A program made the position numbers and the translations under genes. A DNA stretch of 33,688 nt from a filamentous cyanobacterium CCP5 (GTDB lineage: Bacteria > Cyanobacteriota > Cyanobacteriia > Phormidesmidales > Phormidesmidaceae): contig PYEQ01000004.1 in NCBI GenBank assembly GCA_003017785.1, positions 1 through 33,688 of the forward strand, in the 5' to 3' direction. A model generated the notes under the pieces. That model searched no databases. It worked only from the letters and a program-made list of their open reading frames with translations, and was not told where the DNA came from. Positions 24,119-33,125 of the stretch are shown piece by piece. Every line of letters starts with the position of its first letter. Position 1 is the stretch's first letter.

Positions 24119-24158
24119 AGCCTGATTCCTATATCAATGAAGAAATGAGGTGCATACT

Positions 24159-25613
24159 TTATGACTGAACATTAGACTGGTATCTTCGATGAGGGGTGAA
24201 TGGCTTTTCAGTCTCTTGAGCATTGACCCAGTTGAAAGAAACCATTGGAACTAGTGCCCACCAGTAGAAGAAAAACGTTGTATGTGTCCAAATATTTTCA
24301 GTGACCATTCCCATTAGCGTGGCAAGAAATATCGCTATAAGGCATAAGCAGAATTTCTTTCTGACACGGCTTATGCTTGAAGTATATTGATTAACTAAAT
24401 AAGCTAATTGCGAAAAATAAAATAGCAAGAAGAATAAAGCACCAATTAATCCGTTCTCAACCAGAACTCGAACATAATCGTTGTGAGCATAATTCCTTAG
24501 AGGACCTATAAACCTCGCCAATCCTAATCCGTAACCAAAGAATGGTGCCTGTTTCCATTCTTCAATTAGGAAATTCCATTGTGCAAGACGCCAATTAAAA
24601 CTATTGCCATCACTCCAAGACAGTAAAATTGCTCGATTTAAAGTCATATCGGGGTTCAGTAGAGGCGTTTCAGATATAGAAGCTAGCCTTTCCCTGCCAA
24701 ACTCCGAGCTCGCAAATAAAGCCACAAACAAAAGAAGAACAAACAGTATTCCAATCAGACTCTTGACTTTAAATTCAGGTATTATCAAAACTAGTAGTAG
24801 AGTAGCCAGCATTGGCAGCGAGAACAATGCTTTAGTGCTAACCAAAAAGAAGATTTCGACTGCCAGAAACGAACCCCACACCATGGTATTTTTTGATTGC
24901 CCCATTTTCCAGTAAGTCAAGCCGATAAATAACACCAAGAAGGATGCAAAAGTGTTTGGGTGGCCAAGTGTGCCATTAATGCGGGAGGCTGTTTCAAATA
25001 GAGGGCTAGAGGTAGACTGAAGAAATTCTGGCAGGGCGTTTACAGGTAAGATCAACTGTAATGTGGCAGCAAACAAAGGAATTATTAACGCACAGAATAA
25101 TACATTTATTACCTGTTCAGGATGAATTCTATCTTTGAACTGACTAGAAATTAAGTAGACTACAAACCATGAAAAGATTCTCATCCACTCACGAATACTA
25201 TCGTATAAATATTCTTTCCCTAGTTCTAAGCCTCCTGTAGCTGTAAGCAGTGGCCAAATAGCCTGAGATAGGACCCAAGCCAAAAAAATCCATCCAAATC
25301 TATCAAAATGGATTTTTTTCTTTCCAATAAACAGAAAGAAAATATAGATTATAGCCAGAATATCTAGTCCAATTGCAAAAACTGAAGGTATATGAAATTC
25401 AGAAAACACGTCTAGAAAACTTCGGAAAACCAGTAGGCTTAAAATGGTGACTTCAAATTGCTTGAAAAGAGAATAAAGCAACAATCCCAAAATCGAAATG
25501 GAAACCAATGCTATATAAGTTTTGTGCGCTCCGAGAGTCATGGGCATTAGACATACAGCCAACGCCAAGGTTATCAAAGCAGGAGGAAAAAATCGCTTTT
25601 TATAGATTTCCAT
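24159..25613 (-). CDS. Wzy/WaaL-like O-antigen polymerase/ligase
   Basis: 484 residues with about 11-12 membrane helices and one larger periplasmic loop (about residues 310-380). That loop carries the O-antigen ligase/polymerase signature GYGLGLARF...NYAHNDYVRVLVENGLIGALFF. A shorter family motif is INGTLGHPNTFASFLVL. It is expected to polymerise undecaprenyl-linked repeat units in the periplasm. Placed next to flippase, export and co-polymerase genes it is better read as Wzy (polymerase) than as a lipid A ligase, although sequence alone does not separate these. It ends 41 bases before the start of the adjacent GT2 gene. Confidence 0.85.
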   Translation of the reverse strand: MEIYKKRFFPPALITLALAVCLMPMTLGAHKTYIALVSISILGLLLYSLFKQFEVTILSLLVFRSFLDVFSEFHIPSVFAIGLDILAIIYIFFLFIGKKKIHFDRFGWIFLAWVLSQAIWPLLTATGGLELGKEYLYDSIREWMRIFSWFVVYLISSQFKDRIHPEQVINVLFCALIIPLFAATLQLILPVNALPEFLQSTSSPLFETASRINGTLGHPNTFASFLVLFIGLTYWKMGQSKNTMVWGSFLAVEIFFLVSTKALFSLPMLATLLLVLIIPEFKVKSLIGILFVLLLFVALFASSEFGRERLASISETPLLNPDMTLNRAILLSWSDGNSFNWRLAQWNFLIEEWKQAPFFGYGLGLARFIGPLRNYAHNDYVRVLVENGLIGALFFLLFYFSQLAYLVNQYTSSISRVRKKFCLCLIAIFLATLMGMVTENIWTHTTFFFYWWALVPMVSFNWVNAQETEKPFTPHRRYQSNVQS

Positions 25614-25646
25614 ATCTATGCATTCAATTCATTAAAACTAGTCTAG

Positions 25647-26693
25647 CTAGTCGAATAAAAAGCCAACTGGAAATAGGATACTGGACAATATATCCAAAAA
25701 ACCTCTCACGCGACTGCGACCTGACTGAGAAACAATAATTGCATCTCCATTTGCCAAAGGAATTGAATTCTCGCCAAGACTATAAATATAGTTCTCGACA
25801 GTTCCATCTGGAGCAGTACGAAGTAGAACTATATTTTGAGCAGCGCCATCCAAGGTCAATCCACCTGCTGCTGCAACTGCCGAACTAACATCTGAGTTAG
25901 GGCTAATCTCCACAATTCCGGGTCGTTGTACTTCTCCACCTACATTAACTGTGATGGCATTGGGGGCGAGTGATGATGATAGTAAAGCTTGCTGTTCTAT
26001 TCCTGTGAGACCATTAGACACTGGAACAAGAATTTCGTCTCCATCATAGATAGGAATATCTGCAGACAGGTCACCTTCTCTGATAGACTGCCATAAATTA
26101 ACTCTTACCTCTTCGATGGGATAGGGATCGTTTGAACGTAGGTTGAGGCTGCTTACACCACGATTAGAGTAAGCATTACGTCGAATTAGAATACTTTGAA
26201 TATCAGCTTGCGGGGTCACTCCTCCCGCTAAAGTCAAAGCCTCGCTTAAGGTACTGGCTCCATGAAGAGATGCCGCCGGAGTATCCAAGACTAAGGGGCC
26301 TGGCCTATTCACGGCACCCGTTACGCTCACACGGGTAGGACTTAAACTGTCAATGGATAAACTAACTTGGGGGCGTCGCACATATGGACCGAGTTTGGCT
26401 GTGATTAGTTCAGTTGCTTCACTGGGGGTTAAATGCCAAACGTTCACGTAACCAGCTAGAGGTACCTGTATTCCCCCGTCAGCCATGACAGTCTGTTCAC
26501 CTGAGATCTCAGGAAAACCAACCACCGTAAGACGTAATCTATCACCAGGTTTTAGGGGAGCACCGTCTCTGAGTAAATCCTGATCAATTGGCAACTGTTG
26601 TGCTCGAGCAACAATTAAAGTATCTGGTACAGAATAAGTGATGGAGGCAACCGCTGCCAAAAAAATTGCGCCAATAAAAAGCTTGGAGTTCAT
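25647..26693 (-). CDS. Wza-like polysaccharide export (OPX) protein with SLBB domains
   Basis: 348 residues. Signal peptide at about 1-22 (LFIGAIFLAAVASITYSV); no lipobox cysteine. The Poly_export domain follows (about 45-118: LKPGDRLRLTVVGFPEISGEQTVMADGGIQVPLAG). Then come a first SLBB domain (about 119-215: VSVTGAVNRPGPLVL, LAGGVTPQADIQSILIRR) and a second (about 245-325: VNVGGEVQRPGIVEI, AAGGLTLDGAAQNIVLLRT). The C-terminus is hydrophobic (FLDILSSILFPVGFLFD). It should form the periplasmic/outer-membrane conduit for EPS together with the Wzz-like co-polymerase, whose gene lies 70 bases upstream. Confidence 0.9.
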   Translation of the reverse strand: MNSKLFIGAIFLAAVASITYSVPDTLIVARAQQLPIDQDLLRDGAPLKPGDRLRLTVVGFPEISGEQTVMADGGIQVPLAGYVNVWHLTPSEATELITAKLGPYVRRPQVSLSIDSLSPTRVSVTGAVNRPGPLVLDTPAASLHGASTLSEALTLAGGVTPQADIQSILIRRNAYSNRGVSSLNLRSNDPYPIEEVRVNLWQSIREGDLSADIPIYDGDEILVPVSNGLTGIEQQALLSSSLAPNAITVNVGGEVQRPGIVEISPNSDVSSAVAAAGGLTLDGAAQNIVLLRTAPDGTVENYIYSLGENSIPLANGDAIIVSQSGRSRVRGFLDILSSILFPVGFLFD

Positions 26694-26763
26694 GAATAAT
26701 CGTTTGGATCAGTTAATAAGGAACAGACAGAAAAAATCGAGAGTCAACTTAAAAAGGAGGGGA

Positions 26764-28188
26764 TCACGTAACAGTAGTTTCAGAGGCTTGATGGGTCTTT
26801 TGACCTTGAAGGGTTCTTGCTTCTTCCTCAGAGGAATCAGAAGAATATTCTAGGCCTTCCAACAGAATCAACTCAAACGCAGCCAAAAAGATGCCAGCTA
26901 CCACGCCTAAAATCAACACCATAAAAAGATTGGGTTCACTTGGATTGCTAGGAATCCTAGCGTTACCAAGAGGTCTTATATTACTCACCAACTGGGCCTC
27001 AGCAATTCGCGCTTCTTCCAAATTTCGTCTGAGATTTTGTAGGGCTTCTTCAGCCGCCTGTCTTTGCCGAATTAATGAAGCCAGCGGACGAGAAAGGACG
27101 GGAATCTCAGTAAGGCGAGTATCAAGAGCTGCTCTTTCTGTCTGAACAGTAGTCAGTCGTTTGCTGAGAGAGCGATATGTGATTCCATCGGTAATATATT
27201 GAGCTATCAAATCCTGGCTAAGAGGTTGCAAAGCGAGAGAACTCGCAGAGCTTTCTTGTCCCCTAGCTATTTCTCTAATCTGACTTTGATATAGCTGTTG
27301 CAATCCTTGCCGTTGCTCTAAAAGAGCCTGAAGTTCGGGATGTTGCTCGCCCAGACGAGAACCACTCTCTACGATTTGACTTTCTAGCTCAGAAAGCTGA
27401 TTCCTTAAACCATTGACGGTCTGGTCTTGCCCGACAAGAACAGAGCTATAAGCACTTTCTACAGCATCAACTCCCGTCACTTGCCTTAGTAATCTAACTC
27501 TTTCCTGCATTTCTTGAAGTTGAGCAGCCAATTGCCGCTCTTCATTTTCTAATTGGCTTAAGTTATCTACTAGGGTACTAACTTGATCCTCAAGAGACAC
27601 TATCCCATTTACTTGTCTAAACCTACTCTCAGCTGCCTCAGCATAAGTCAATTCAGCCTCTTTTTTAGGAAGTTGCTCCTCAAGAAATTGGCGGACTAAA
27701 GAAGCTTCTTCGCGAATTGCTTCACCATTAACTTCAGCAGTACTCTCCACAACGGCATCCAAAACGTTTGCCGCAACTTGAGGATCACCATAGGAAAAGC
27801 TCAGCTCCAAGATATTAGTGGCCGGAATAATCCGGACTTCGACCTGCTCCTCAAGTTCATCAACCGTCAAAGGGAGCTCAGGATATCTCCCCATTAACTT
27901 TTGACGTGCTCTATCAAGCACCGCCTGCGAGGCAATAAGTTCAGATTGAGTAGCTAATGGGTCTGAAGTCGAGCCAGGCCCTTCAAGTTTTGTAAGTGCA
28001 CGTCCTAAATCAGATACAGTTTCCTCTCCTTCCTCTAGCATTATTCGCGCCGACGACTTATAGACAGGTGGAGTGACAAGAAGATATAAGATGGAGCCCA
28101 AAATAGTCGCCGAAAAGGTCAGACCCAGAACCACCCTATGTCGTTTTAGTGCAGATATTGCAGTAGCAATGAATGAAGAACTTCTCAT
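26764..28188 (-). CDS. Wzz/GumC-like polysaccharide co-polymerase without kinase domain
   Basis: 474 residues. One membrane helix near the N-terminus (about 18-38, VVLGLTFSATILGSILYLLV). A large periplasmic coiled-coil domain (about 150-400, rich in E, Q, L and R heptads). A second helix near 425-446 is preceded by the proline-rich ARIPSNPSEPN typical of polysaccharide co-polymerases. It ends 28 residues later in a short acidic, Ser-rich cytosolic tail. There is no Walker A/B and no tyrosine-rich tail, so the BY-kinase half found in Wzc is absent. It should control chain length and couple the polymerase to the OPX channel. Confidence 0.9.
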   Translation of the reverse strand: MRSSSFIATAISALKRHRVVLGLTFSATILGSILYLLVTPPVYKSSARIMLEEGEETVSDLGRALTKLEGPGSTSDPLATQSELIASQAVLDRARQKLMGRYPELPLTVDELEEQVEVRIIPATNILELSFSYGDPQVAANVLDAVVESTAEVNGEAIREEASLVRQFLEEQLPKKEAELTYAEAAESRFRQVNGIVSLEDQVSTLVDNLSQLENEERQLAAQLQEMQERVRLLRQVTGVDAVESAYSSVLVGQDQTVNGLRNQLSELESQIVESGSRLGEQHPELQALLEQRQGLQQLYQSQIREIARGQESSASSLALQPLSQDLIAQYITDGITYRSLSKRLTTVQTERAALDTRLTEIPVLSRPLASLIRQRQAAEEALQNLRRNLEEARIAEAQLVSNIRPLGNARIPSNPSEPNLFMVLILGVVAGIFLAAFELILLEGLEYSSDSSEEEARTLQGQKTHQASETTVT

Positions 28189-28358
28189 AACTTTTACGAA
28201 AATAAATTATGGTCTACTGGGATATAGTTGAGCTCAAACTCAAATTGAAATCAAGCATTAACCACATAAATTATAACAACTCAAGCCTATGTCGAATCAT
28301 GGGATAACTTAATAGATGCGTCCATGCAAAAAGAATCATCTGACATTAGTCAGTTTAG

Positions 28359-29522
28359 TCAAGGAACATATTGTTCAGAGGAAGATAATCCGCTCGAAAA
28401 GTTCAAGGCTTGGCTGTAGGTGCGGAGAGTCTCATTCGTGATCTTTTCCCAGCTATGGTGGACTTTAGCGTACTCTTGAGCCTTCTTAGCCATTAAATTC
28501 ATCTGGACAGAATTTTCTATAGCCCATCTTAGAGACTTACTAGAATCAGTTAGATTCCCTGCCTTAAATAATAGACCTCGGTTGTCGCCTAATAGTTTCT
28601 GATGTGGTTCGATATCGGATGCAACGACAGGAATACCCTCCATCATAGCTTCTAGCATTGAAAGCGGCATACCCTCTAGATTTGATGGTAGGACAAATAA
28701 GCCAGAACCCCTAACTATCTCCGCCAAGAATGCACCTTTCATCTCGCCAGTGAAAACAATATTAGGATCATTTTTGGCAACAGAGAAAAGACTCTCTGTG
28801 TAGGCATTTGTATCGCTATTACCTCCGACTATCGCTAGCTTCCATCCTTCGGCTTGTATATTCTGAAAGCTCCTGATCAATAGATCGGGGCATTTTTCCG
28901 GAACCAAACGCCCCAGGAATAGTACATATTTTTTAGGAGTCAGTCCTAAAGAATGCACATGAGCAAAGCTTTCGTCTGAGTCAACATAATCTGCCGGTGC
29001 ATTGGGGATATAAACGGTTTCGCGACCGTATTTATCTTTGAAATAATCTTTGAGGTTTTCAGAAACCACAATAATCTGGTCTGCGAATTGGGCAGCAGCT
29101 TTTTCACCTGCCCGTATAACGGCACTTGAAAAACGTCCCCACTTATCCCTTTGCCAGTCAATACCATGACAAGTTACTACGACCTTAGTTGAGGCAGATT
29201 TTAGCTTAGGTAGCCAGGAAAATATAGAAGGTCCTAAAGCGTGAAAATGAACGATATCATATTTGGAACCGGCAAACATAGTGCTCATTGCAGAGTTCAC
29301 AAAGGCGTCCATTCTACTGTTATGGAAACTTGGCTGAGAGATGACATTCACGCCTTTATATTCATATTGGCGCCCCAAAGATGAGTCGATGTATGAGGAT
29401 CGAGCGAAACAGTCTATGACATGTCCCTTTTCAGCCATCTTGGGATATAAAGCAGCGCAGTGATGCTCTATTCCTCCTTGGCGCGGGGGCAGACCTTTAG
29501 AACCAATCACGGCGATTTTCAT
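28359..29522 (-). CDS. GT4-family glycosyltransferase (rhamnosyltransferase-like)
   Basis: 387 residues, GT-B fold. The N-terminus MKIAVIGSKGLPPRQGGIEH is the form found on GT4 enzymes often annotated as rhamnosyltransferases (from memory). The donor domain has YVLFLGRLVPEKCPDLLI and the E-x7-E region LPSNLEGMPLSMLEAMMEGIPVVASD. AGGAG eight bases before the ATG supports the start. It begins 63 bases after the upstream GT4 and is probably co-transcribed. It is presumably involved in early assembly of the lipid-linked repeat unit. Confidence 0.9.
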   Translation of the reverse strand: MKIAVIGSKGLPPRQGGIEHHCAALYPKMAEKGHVIDCFARSSYIDSSLGRQYEYKGVNVISQPSFHNSRMDAFVNSAMSTMFAGSKYDIVHFHALGPSIFSWLPKLKSASTKVVVTCHGIDWQRDKWGRFSSAVIRAGEKAAAQFADQIIVVSENLKDYFKDKYGRETVYIPNAPADYVDSDESFAHVHSLGLTPKKYVLFLGRLVPEKCPDLLIRSFQNIQAEGWKLAIVGGNSDTNAYTESLFSVAKNDPNIVFTGEMKGAFLAEIVRGSGLFVLPSNLEGMPLSMLEAMMEGIPVVASDIEPHQKLLGDNRGLLFKAGNLTDSSKSLRWAIENSVQMNLMAKKAQEYAKVHHSWEKITNETLRTYSQALNFSSGLSSSEQYVP

Positions 29523-29585
29523 TACTGATCTCCTCTCGATGAAAAAAGTGAAGCGGGTTGAAGTTGAAACTCAAGGCAGACTCTG

Positions 29586-30821
29586 CTAACTAGAAGCAAC
29601 CTGGAATGGGTGGTGCTTTTTCTCCCATCGAGACCACATGGAATCGAATATTTCTTGAATAACTACTTCGGCTTTATATGGGGCAGCAGATCTTAAACAT
29701 GCGGACGGAGGAAACTTCTCTGGGTATTTGAGCACTTGCTTGAGGGCATTCGCTACACTGATGGGAGTTTGCTCTTGAGAGACTACTCCGCTATCGACAT
29801 GGAGCAAGTTTTTAACTTGCTCACAATGGGTAGTCACTATGGGAACACCACTGGCAAGAGATTCCAAGACTACAAGGGGTAAGCCTTCATACACGCTGGT
29901 TAGAGCAAATACATCAACTATCTGCTGGAGCTGCGCTAGGGAAGGCCTGGGTAGGGCACCCAAAAGGGTGATCTGGTGGCAGAGATTAAGAGCCTTAATC
30001 TCTGTTTTAATTGCACCTTCTAGCTCACCTGCTCCTACTAGCAGAAGGTGAACGTTTGGATCGGATAGCGCTGCGATGGAACGAATAAGAAGCAACGGAT
30101 TTTTCTGAGGATGTAGCCGCCCAGCAAATAGTACTAGCTTAATTTCTGAACTTAAGCCTAAACTCGATGTTAACTTCAATTTTTGATGAGCTTTTTCTGA
30201 AGGAGATAGCGGATAAAACAATTCATCGTCTATGGCATTTTTTACGCTTTCTATTCGCTGAGCGAGAGCAGGATATTTTGATTGATAAAATTGAGTTGTC
30301 TTGGCGTTGCATGATAACACTTGATTAAACTGACTCAATAGGGAACGTTCGAGGGCAAAATATGCAGCTGGAAACTTTTGCCAGAGAATAGCATCCCCCC
30401 CTCTGCCTTTGCCCAGAACCTGCTCCTGTATATCGTTATGGACAAATAAAGTCTTGTCACCAGCCCATCCAAGAGTGCTAAGGGTTGGCTCAAGACGATG
30501 GAAGTGCATGAAGTCTGAAGATAACTGGCGGCCAAACATTGCTGCTGTGTACTTAATCGAAGTGGGAATGAGCTTTCGGACATTGTCGTCTAAGCATTTG
30601 AACAGCGGGAAGAAATCAATTTCTCGTTCAAAGATTTCAGCTCTTTGCCAACGTCCAACAGACCATTCTGAAGAACCTGCAGTCCCTACAAGACGCAGAT
30701 GGAAGTGCTTCGGTGAATATTTAATAAAAGCATCAATTACAGACTGAATGCCGCCGATAGTGCTATGCCAAGGGTCATATTGATAGAAGATAGTCAGGAC
30801 AGGCTTACGCATGAATTCCAT
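29586..30821 (-). CDS. GT4-family glycosyltransferase, first gene of the EPS cluster
   Basis: 411 residues, GT-B fold. GGIQSVIDAFIKY (24-36) is the N-domain loop. The donor domain contains LVLFAGRLHPQKNPLLLIRSI, LLLVGAGELEG and FALTSVYEGLPLVVLESLASGVPIVTT (the E-x7-E signature). Two ATGs are possible, 30821 and 30812. The second has GGA at good distance and would sit about ten bases after a -10-like TATAAT, so it may be the true start. It is the promoter-proximal gene of the co-directional cluster. Specificity unknown. Confidence 0.88.
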   Translation of the reverse strand: MEFMRKPVLTIFYQYDPWHSTIGGIQSVIDAFIKYSPKHFHLRLVGTAGSSEWSVGRWQRAEIFEREIDFFPLFKCLDDNVRKLIPTSIKYTAAMFGRQLSSDFMHFHRLEPTLSTLGWAGDKTLFVHNDIQEQVLGKGRGGDAILWQKFPAAYFALERSLLSQFNQVLSCNAKTTQFYQSKYPALAQRIESVKNAIDDELFYPLSPSEKAHQKLKLTSSLGLSSEIKLVLFAGRLHPQKNPLLLIRSIAALSDPNVHLLLVGAGELEGAIKTEIKALNLCHQITLLGALPRPSLAQLQQIVDVFALTSVYEGLPLVVLESLASGVPIVTTHCEQVKNLLHVDSGVVSQEQTPISVANALKQVLKYPEKFPPSACLRSAAPYKAEVVIQEIFDSMWSRWEKKHHPFQVASS

Positions 30822-31202
30822 TCTTAGTGATTATATTCACCTGATTTGGAGCTTTTTTGGAGTGTACCCCGAGGGCAATCACCTTAGTTGCCTACGAGAT
30901 CATGACTAGTTTCAAGGCTATTGATTCAGGCTCCTTAACATGAACTTTGCAGTCAGATGTAGACTATATGAAGGCGATTTATGTCTTCCTTTACTTCAGT
31001 CGAGTTCTAATGTCTCTTCTATCGTGGAGAAAACCAATGGTTGGTCGACCGCCTTTATTGAAAGTTTATTGAAGCAGTATGTGTATTCAAGGAAACGAGA
31101 AGTCGTTTCATGATCATGGACGGAGCGGTCAGCGAGCTTAGATGACATTAGGGACAAGAAAGCTGCGGAGGGTACAAAATGGAAATTTCTTATGCCAATT
31201 CT
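30822..31202. other. intergenic region upstream of the EPS cluster, no gene seen
   Basis: 381 bases between the first EPS gene and the IS630 pseudogene. No credible reading frame on either strand and no RNA gene recognised. The part nearest the EPS gene presumably holds its promoter. Confidence 0.5.
30830..30835 (-). promoter_or_regulatory. TATAAT -10-like hexamer before the first EPS gene
   Basis: A consensus TATAAT on the minus strand, ending nine bases before the upstream ATG at 30821 and 18 before the second ATG at 30812. No good -35 is seen at 16-18 bp. If used, the transcript would be nearly leaderless. Confidence 0.3.
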
Positions 31203-32047
31203 CTATAAAGCTGCACAGAATAAGGCTTCAAGGATAAAGTCATAGCCTGACAACGAGGTAACGGTTTCGGCGCTTAGACTCTCAATGCGATGCCAAAGCT
31301 ACTCACGCAGGTGCTTCAAGCTCTGAAAACATCTCCCCTTTAAGGGTGACTTCACATGCTGCCAGAAGTGCTCTGCTGGGTTGAGTTCTGGACTATAGGC
31401 TGGCTGAAAGACAGGAATAATATTCTCAGTGCTTTAGCTCGATGGGCCTTTGCCTGGTCCATCTACATCACGGCAGTTTCATCTCCCAGTGCGTCAGAGA
31501 GGCCCTCTAAAAAGTCTTGAAAATGCTCACTGTTCAAGTGCGGGTATTCCCGGCATAACTGCTACCCTGAGAGCGGTTCGACGACACTGTACACCCAGAA
31601 GCTCTCCAACACATACTGCGCCTTGGCTATCGGCTTAACGCCACGGGAGGTGATGAGCCAACCCGTTTGACTCATCAAGCCGACCCGCATCTCATCCTGG
31701 CACAAGTACCTCAAGGGTTGGCCCTTGCCAAAGCACTCCTCGAATAGCTTCATGGCTGGAGCAATGCTTTTTTATATGTCTCAATCGCGTGGGGGGCTGC
31801 TTAACGTTCTGCGGTCGCGCTCGCTTGAGCTTGGCTCCTAAGCGGTAGCGCACGGTCTTATGGACAGTTTTGTAGGGGATAAGCTCTCCGCTTTGCTCCT
31901 CTAGCCACTGCTGCACGGCCCTATAGCTAACAAAGCCCTCTGGGGAGGCGAGGCGAGTCTTGAGCTGCTCAAGCAGTTCGCCTTCGATACGACACGGTTT
32001 GCCGGGGGCGCTGCGCTCTTCGAGCAACCCTGCAAGCCCACTTTTTC
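31203..32047 (-). pseudogene. degenerate IS630-family transposase
   Basis: Reading the minus strand and moving between frames recovers most of an IS630 transposase. Helix-turn-helix/linker: SGLAGLLEERSAPGKPCR, SYRAVQQWLEEQSG. First catalytic region: YLCQDEMRVGLMSQTG. Second: TAVM-stop-MDQAKAHRAKAL. Third: PAYSPELNPAEHFWQHVK. Lesions are a frameshift at an A6 run near 31770-31780, TAG at 31562-31564, TAG at 31463-31465, a second frameshift between about 31385 and 31430, and TAG at 31299-31301; the natural-looking stop is at 31203. The extreme N-terminus is also missing. It is clearly dead, and distinct from the IS630 remnant at 11315. Confidence 0.85.
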
Positions 32048-32063
32048 GAGGTAAGGTCAGAGC

Positions 32064-32141
32064 GTGGTTGAACCGCTACGTGATCGCATTGCCGAACTCG
32101 AAGCCCAGCTGGCCAAGGCTACTGGAACTGCAAATCACTAA
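32064..32141 (+). pseudogene. C-terminal stub of a lost gene
   Basis: Twenty-five codons reading VVEPLRDRIAELEAQLAKAT and ending in NH before a TAA at 32139. This is a charged heptad pattern typical of the C-terminal coiled coil of a real protein. The frame is closed upstream by a TAA at 32052, exactly where the IS630 remnant ends. It is followed ten bases later by the flavoprotein gene, with AAGGAG between. I infer that the transposon replaced the rest of the gene. The family is unknown. Confidence 0.5.
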
Positions 32142-32151
32142 GGAGAACATC

Positions 32152-33114
32152 ATGGCTATTCCCGGCTGGCAAAAGGCAGAATCCCCCTTTCACCCAGGCG
32201 AACGGGCCATTCAGGAAAAGCTGGGGGGGCGCGAAAAGATGGATGCTTTTGGACGGCGAGTGATTCGAGAGTTTTTGCCAGAGCAGCACCAGCAGTTTTA
32301 TGTTCAGCTATCCTACTTTCTAGTTGGCACCGTGGATAGTGAAGGAAATCCTTGGGCTTCCATTCTGGTTGGAGAACCAGGATTTATTTCGACGCCCAGC
32401 AAGCGCACCCTCCAGATCGCCGCATCGCCTCTATTTGGCGATCCCCTTACAGATACCCTGAAAGTTGGCAGCGATATTGGCTTCCTCGGCGTTGAGCTGC
32501 ACACCCGTCGCCGCAACCGGGTGAATGGGGTTGTGACGGCAGTCGACTCCGGCGGTTTCGAGGTGTAGGTGGGCCAAACCTTCGGCAACTGCCTGAAATA
32601 CATCCAGGCCCGCCAGTTCGACCTTGAAGCCTTTGACCCAGCCGAGGCAAAACCCCTTCAAACTCTGACCACCCTGGGAGAGAGCGATCGCGCCATGGTT
32701 ACCGCTGCCTACACCTTCTTTATCGCCACCGCTTACCTGAATGACGCTGCCGGAGCGGCTAAAGGGGTGGATGTTTCGCATCGAGGAGGCAACCCTGGCT
32801 TTGTGCGCGTCGATGGCGACACCCTTACGGTTCCAGACTTCACTGGCAACTGCCATTTCAATACCTTCGGCAACATTGAAGTCAATCCTCGCGCCGGACT
32901 GCTGTTCATCGACTTTGAGCAGGGCAACCTGCTCTATCTCACCGGACGCGCCGAGGTGATTTGGGATGGCGACCCCGCAGTGGCTGCCTATGCTGGCGCG
33001 GAACGATTGTTCAAATTCCATGTCGAGCAGGGCATTCGCGTAGAAGGTAGCCTACCCTTAACCTGGTCTACTCCGGAATACTCCCGCTTTCTGGAAGCCA
33101 CAGGTCCTTGGTAG
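32152..33114 (+). pseudogene. pyridoxamine 5'-phosphate oxidase-like flavoprotein, split by an in-frame TAG
   Basis: The ATG at 32152 has a good AAGGAG ahead of it. The frame reads MAIPGWQKAESPFHPGERAI, then QFYVQLSYFLVGTVDSEGNPWASILVGEPGF, a split-barrel FMN-binding fold, and reaches TAG at 32566-32568 after 138 codons. The same frame then continues without gap for 181 residues (VGQTFGNCLKYIQAR, NPGFVRVDGDTLTVPDFTGN, GRAEVIWDGD, LTWSTPEYSRFLEATG). One substitution thus splits a protein of about 320 residues. A GTG directly after the stop could reinitiate, but a half barrel is unlikely to work. Family members bind FMN and act as oxidoreductases of mostly unknown substrate. Either a recent pseudogene or a consensus error. 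Confidence 0.8.
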
Positions 33115-33125
33115 ACAGACCACTG

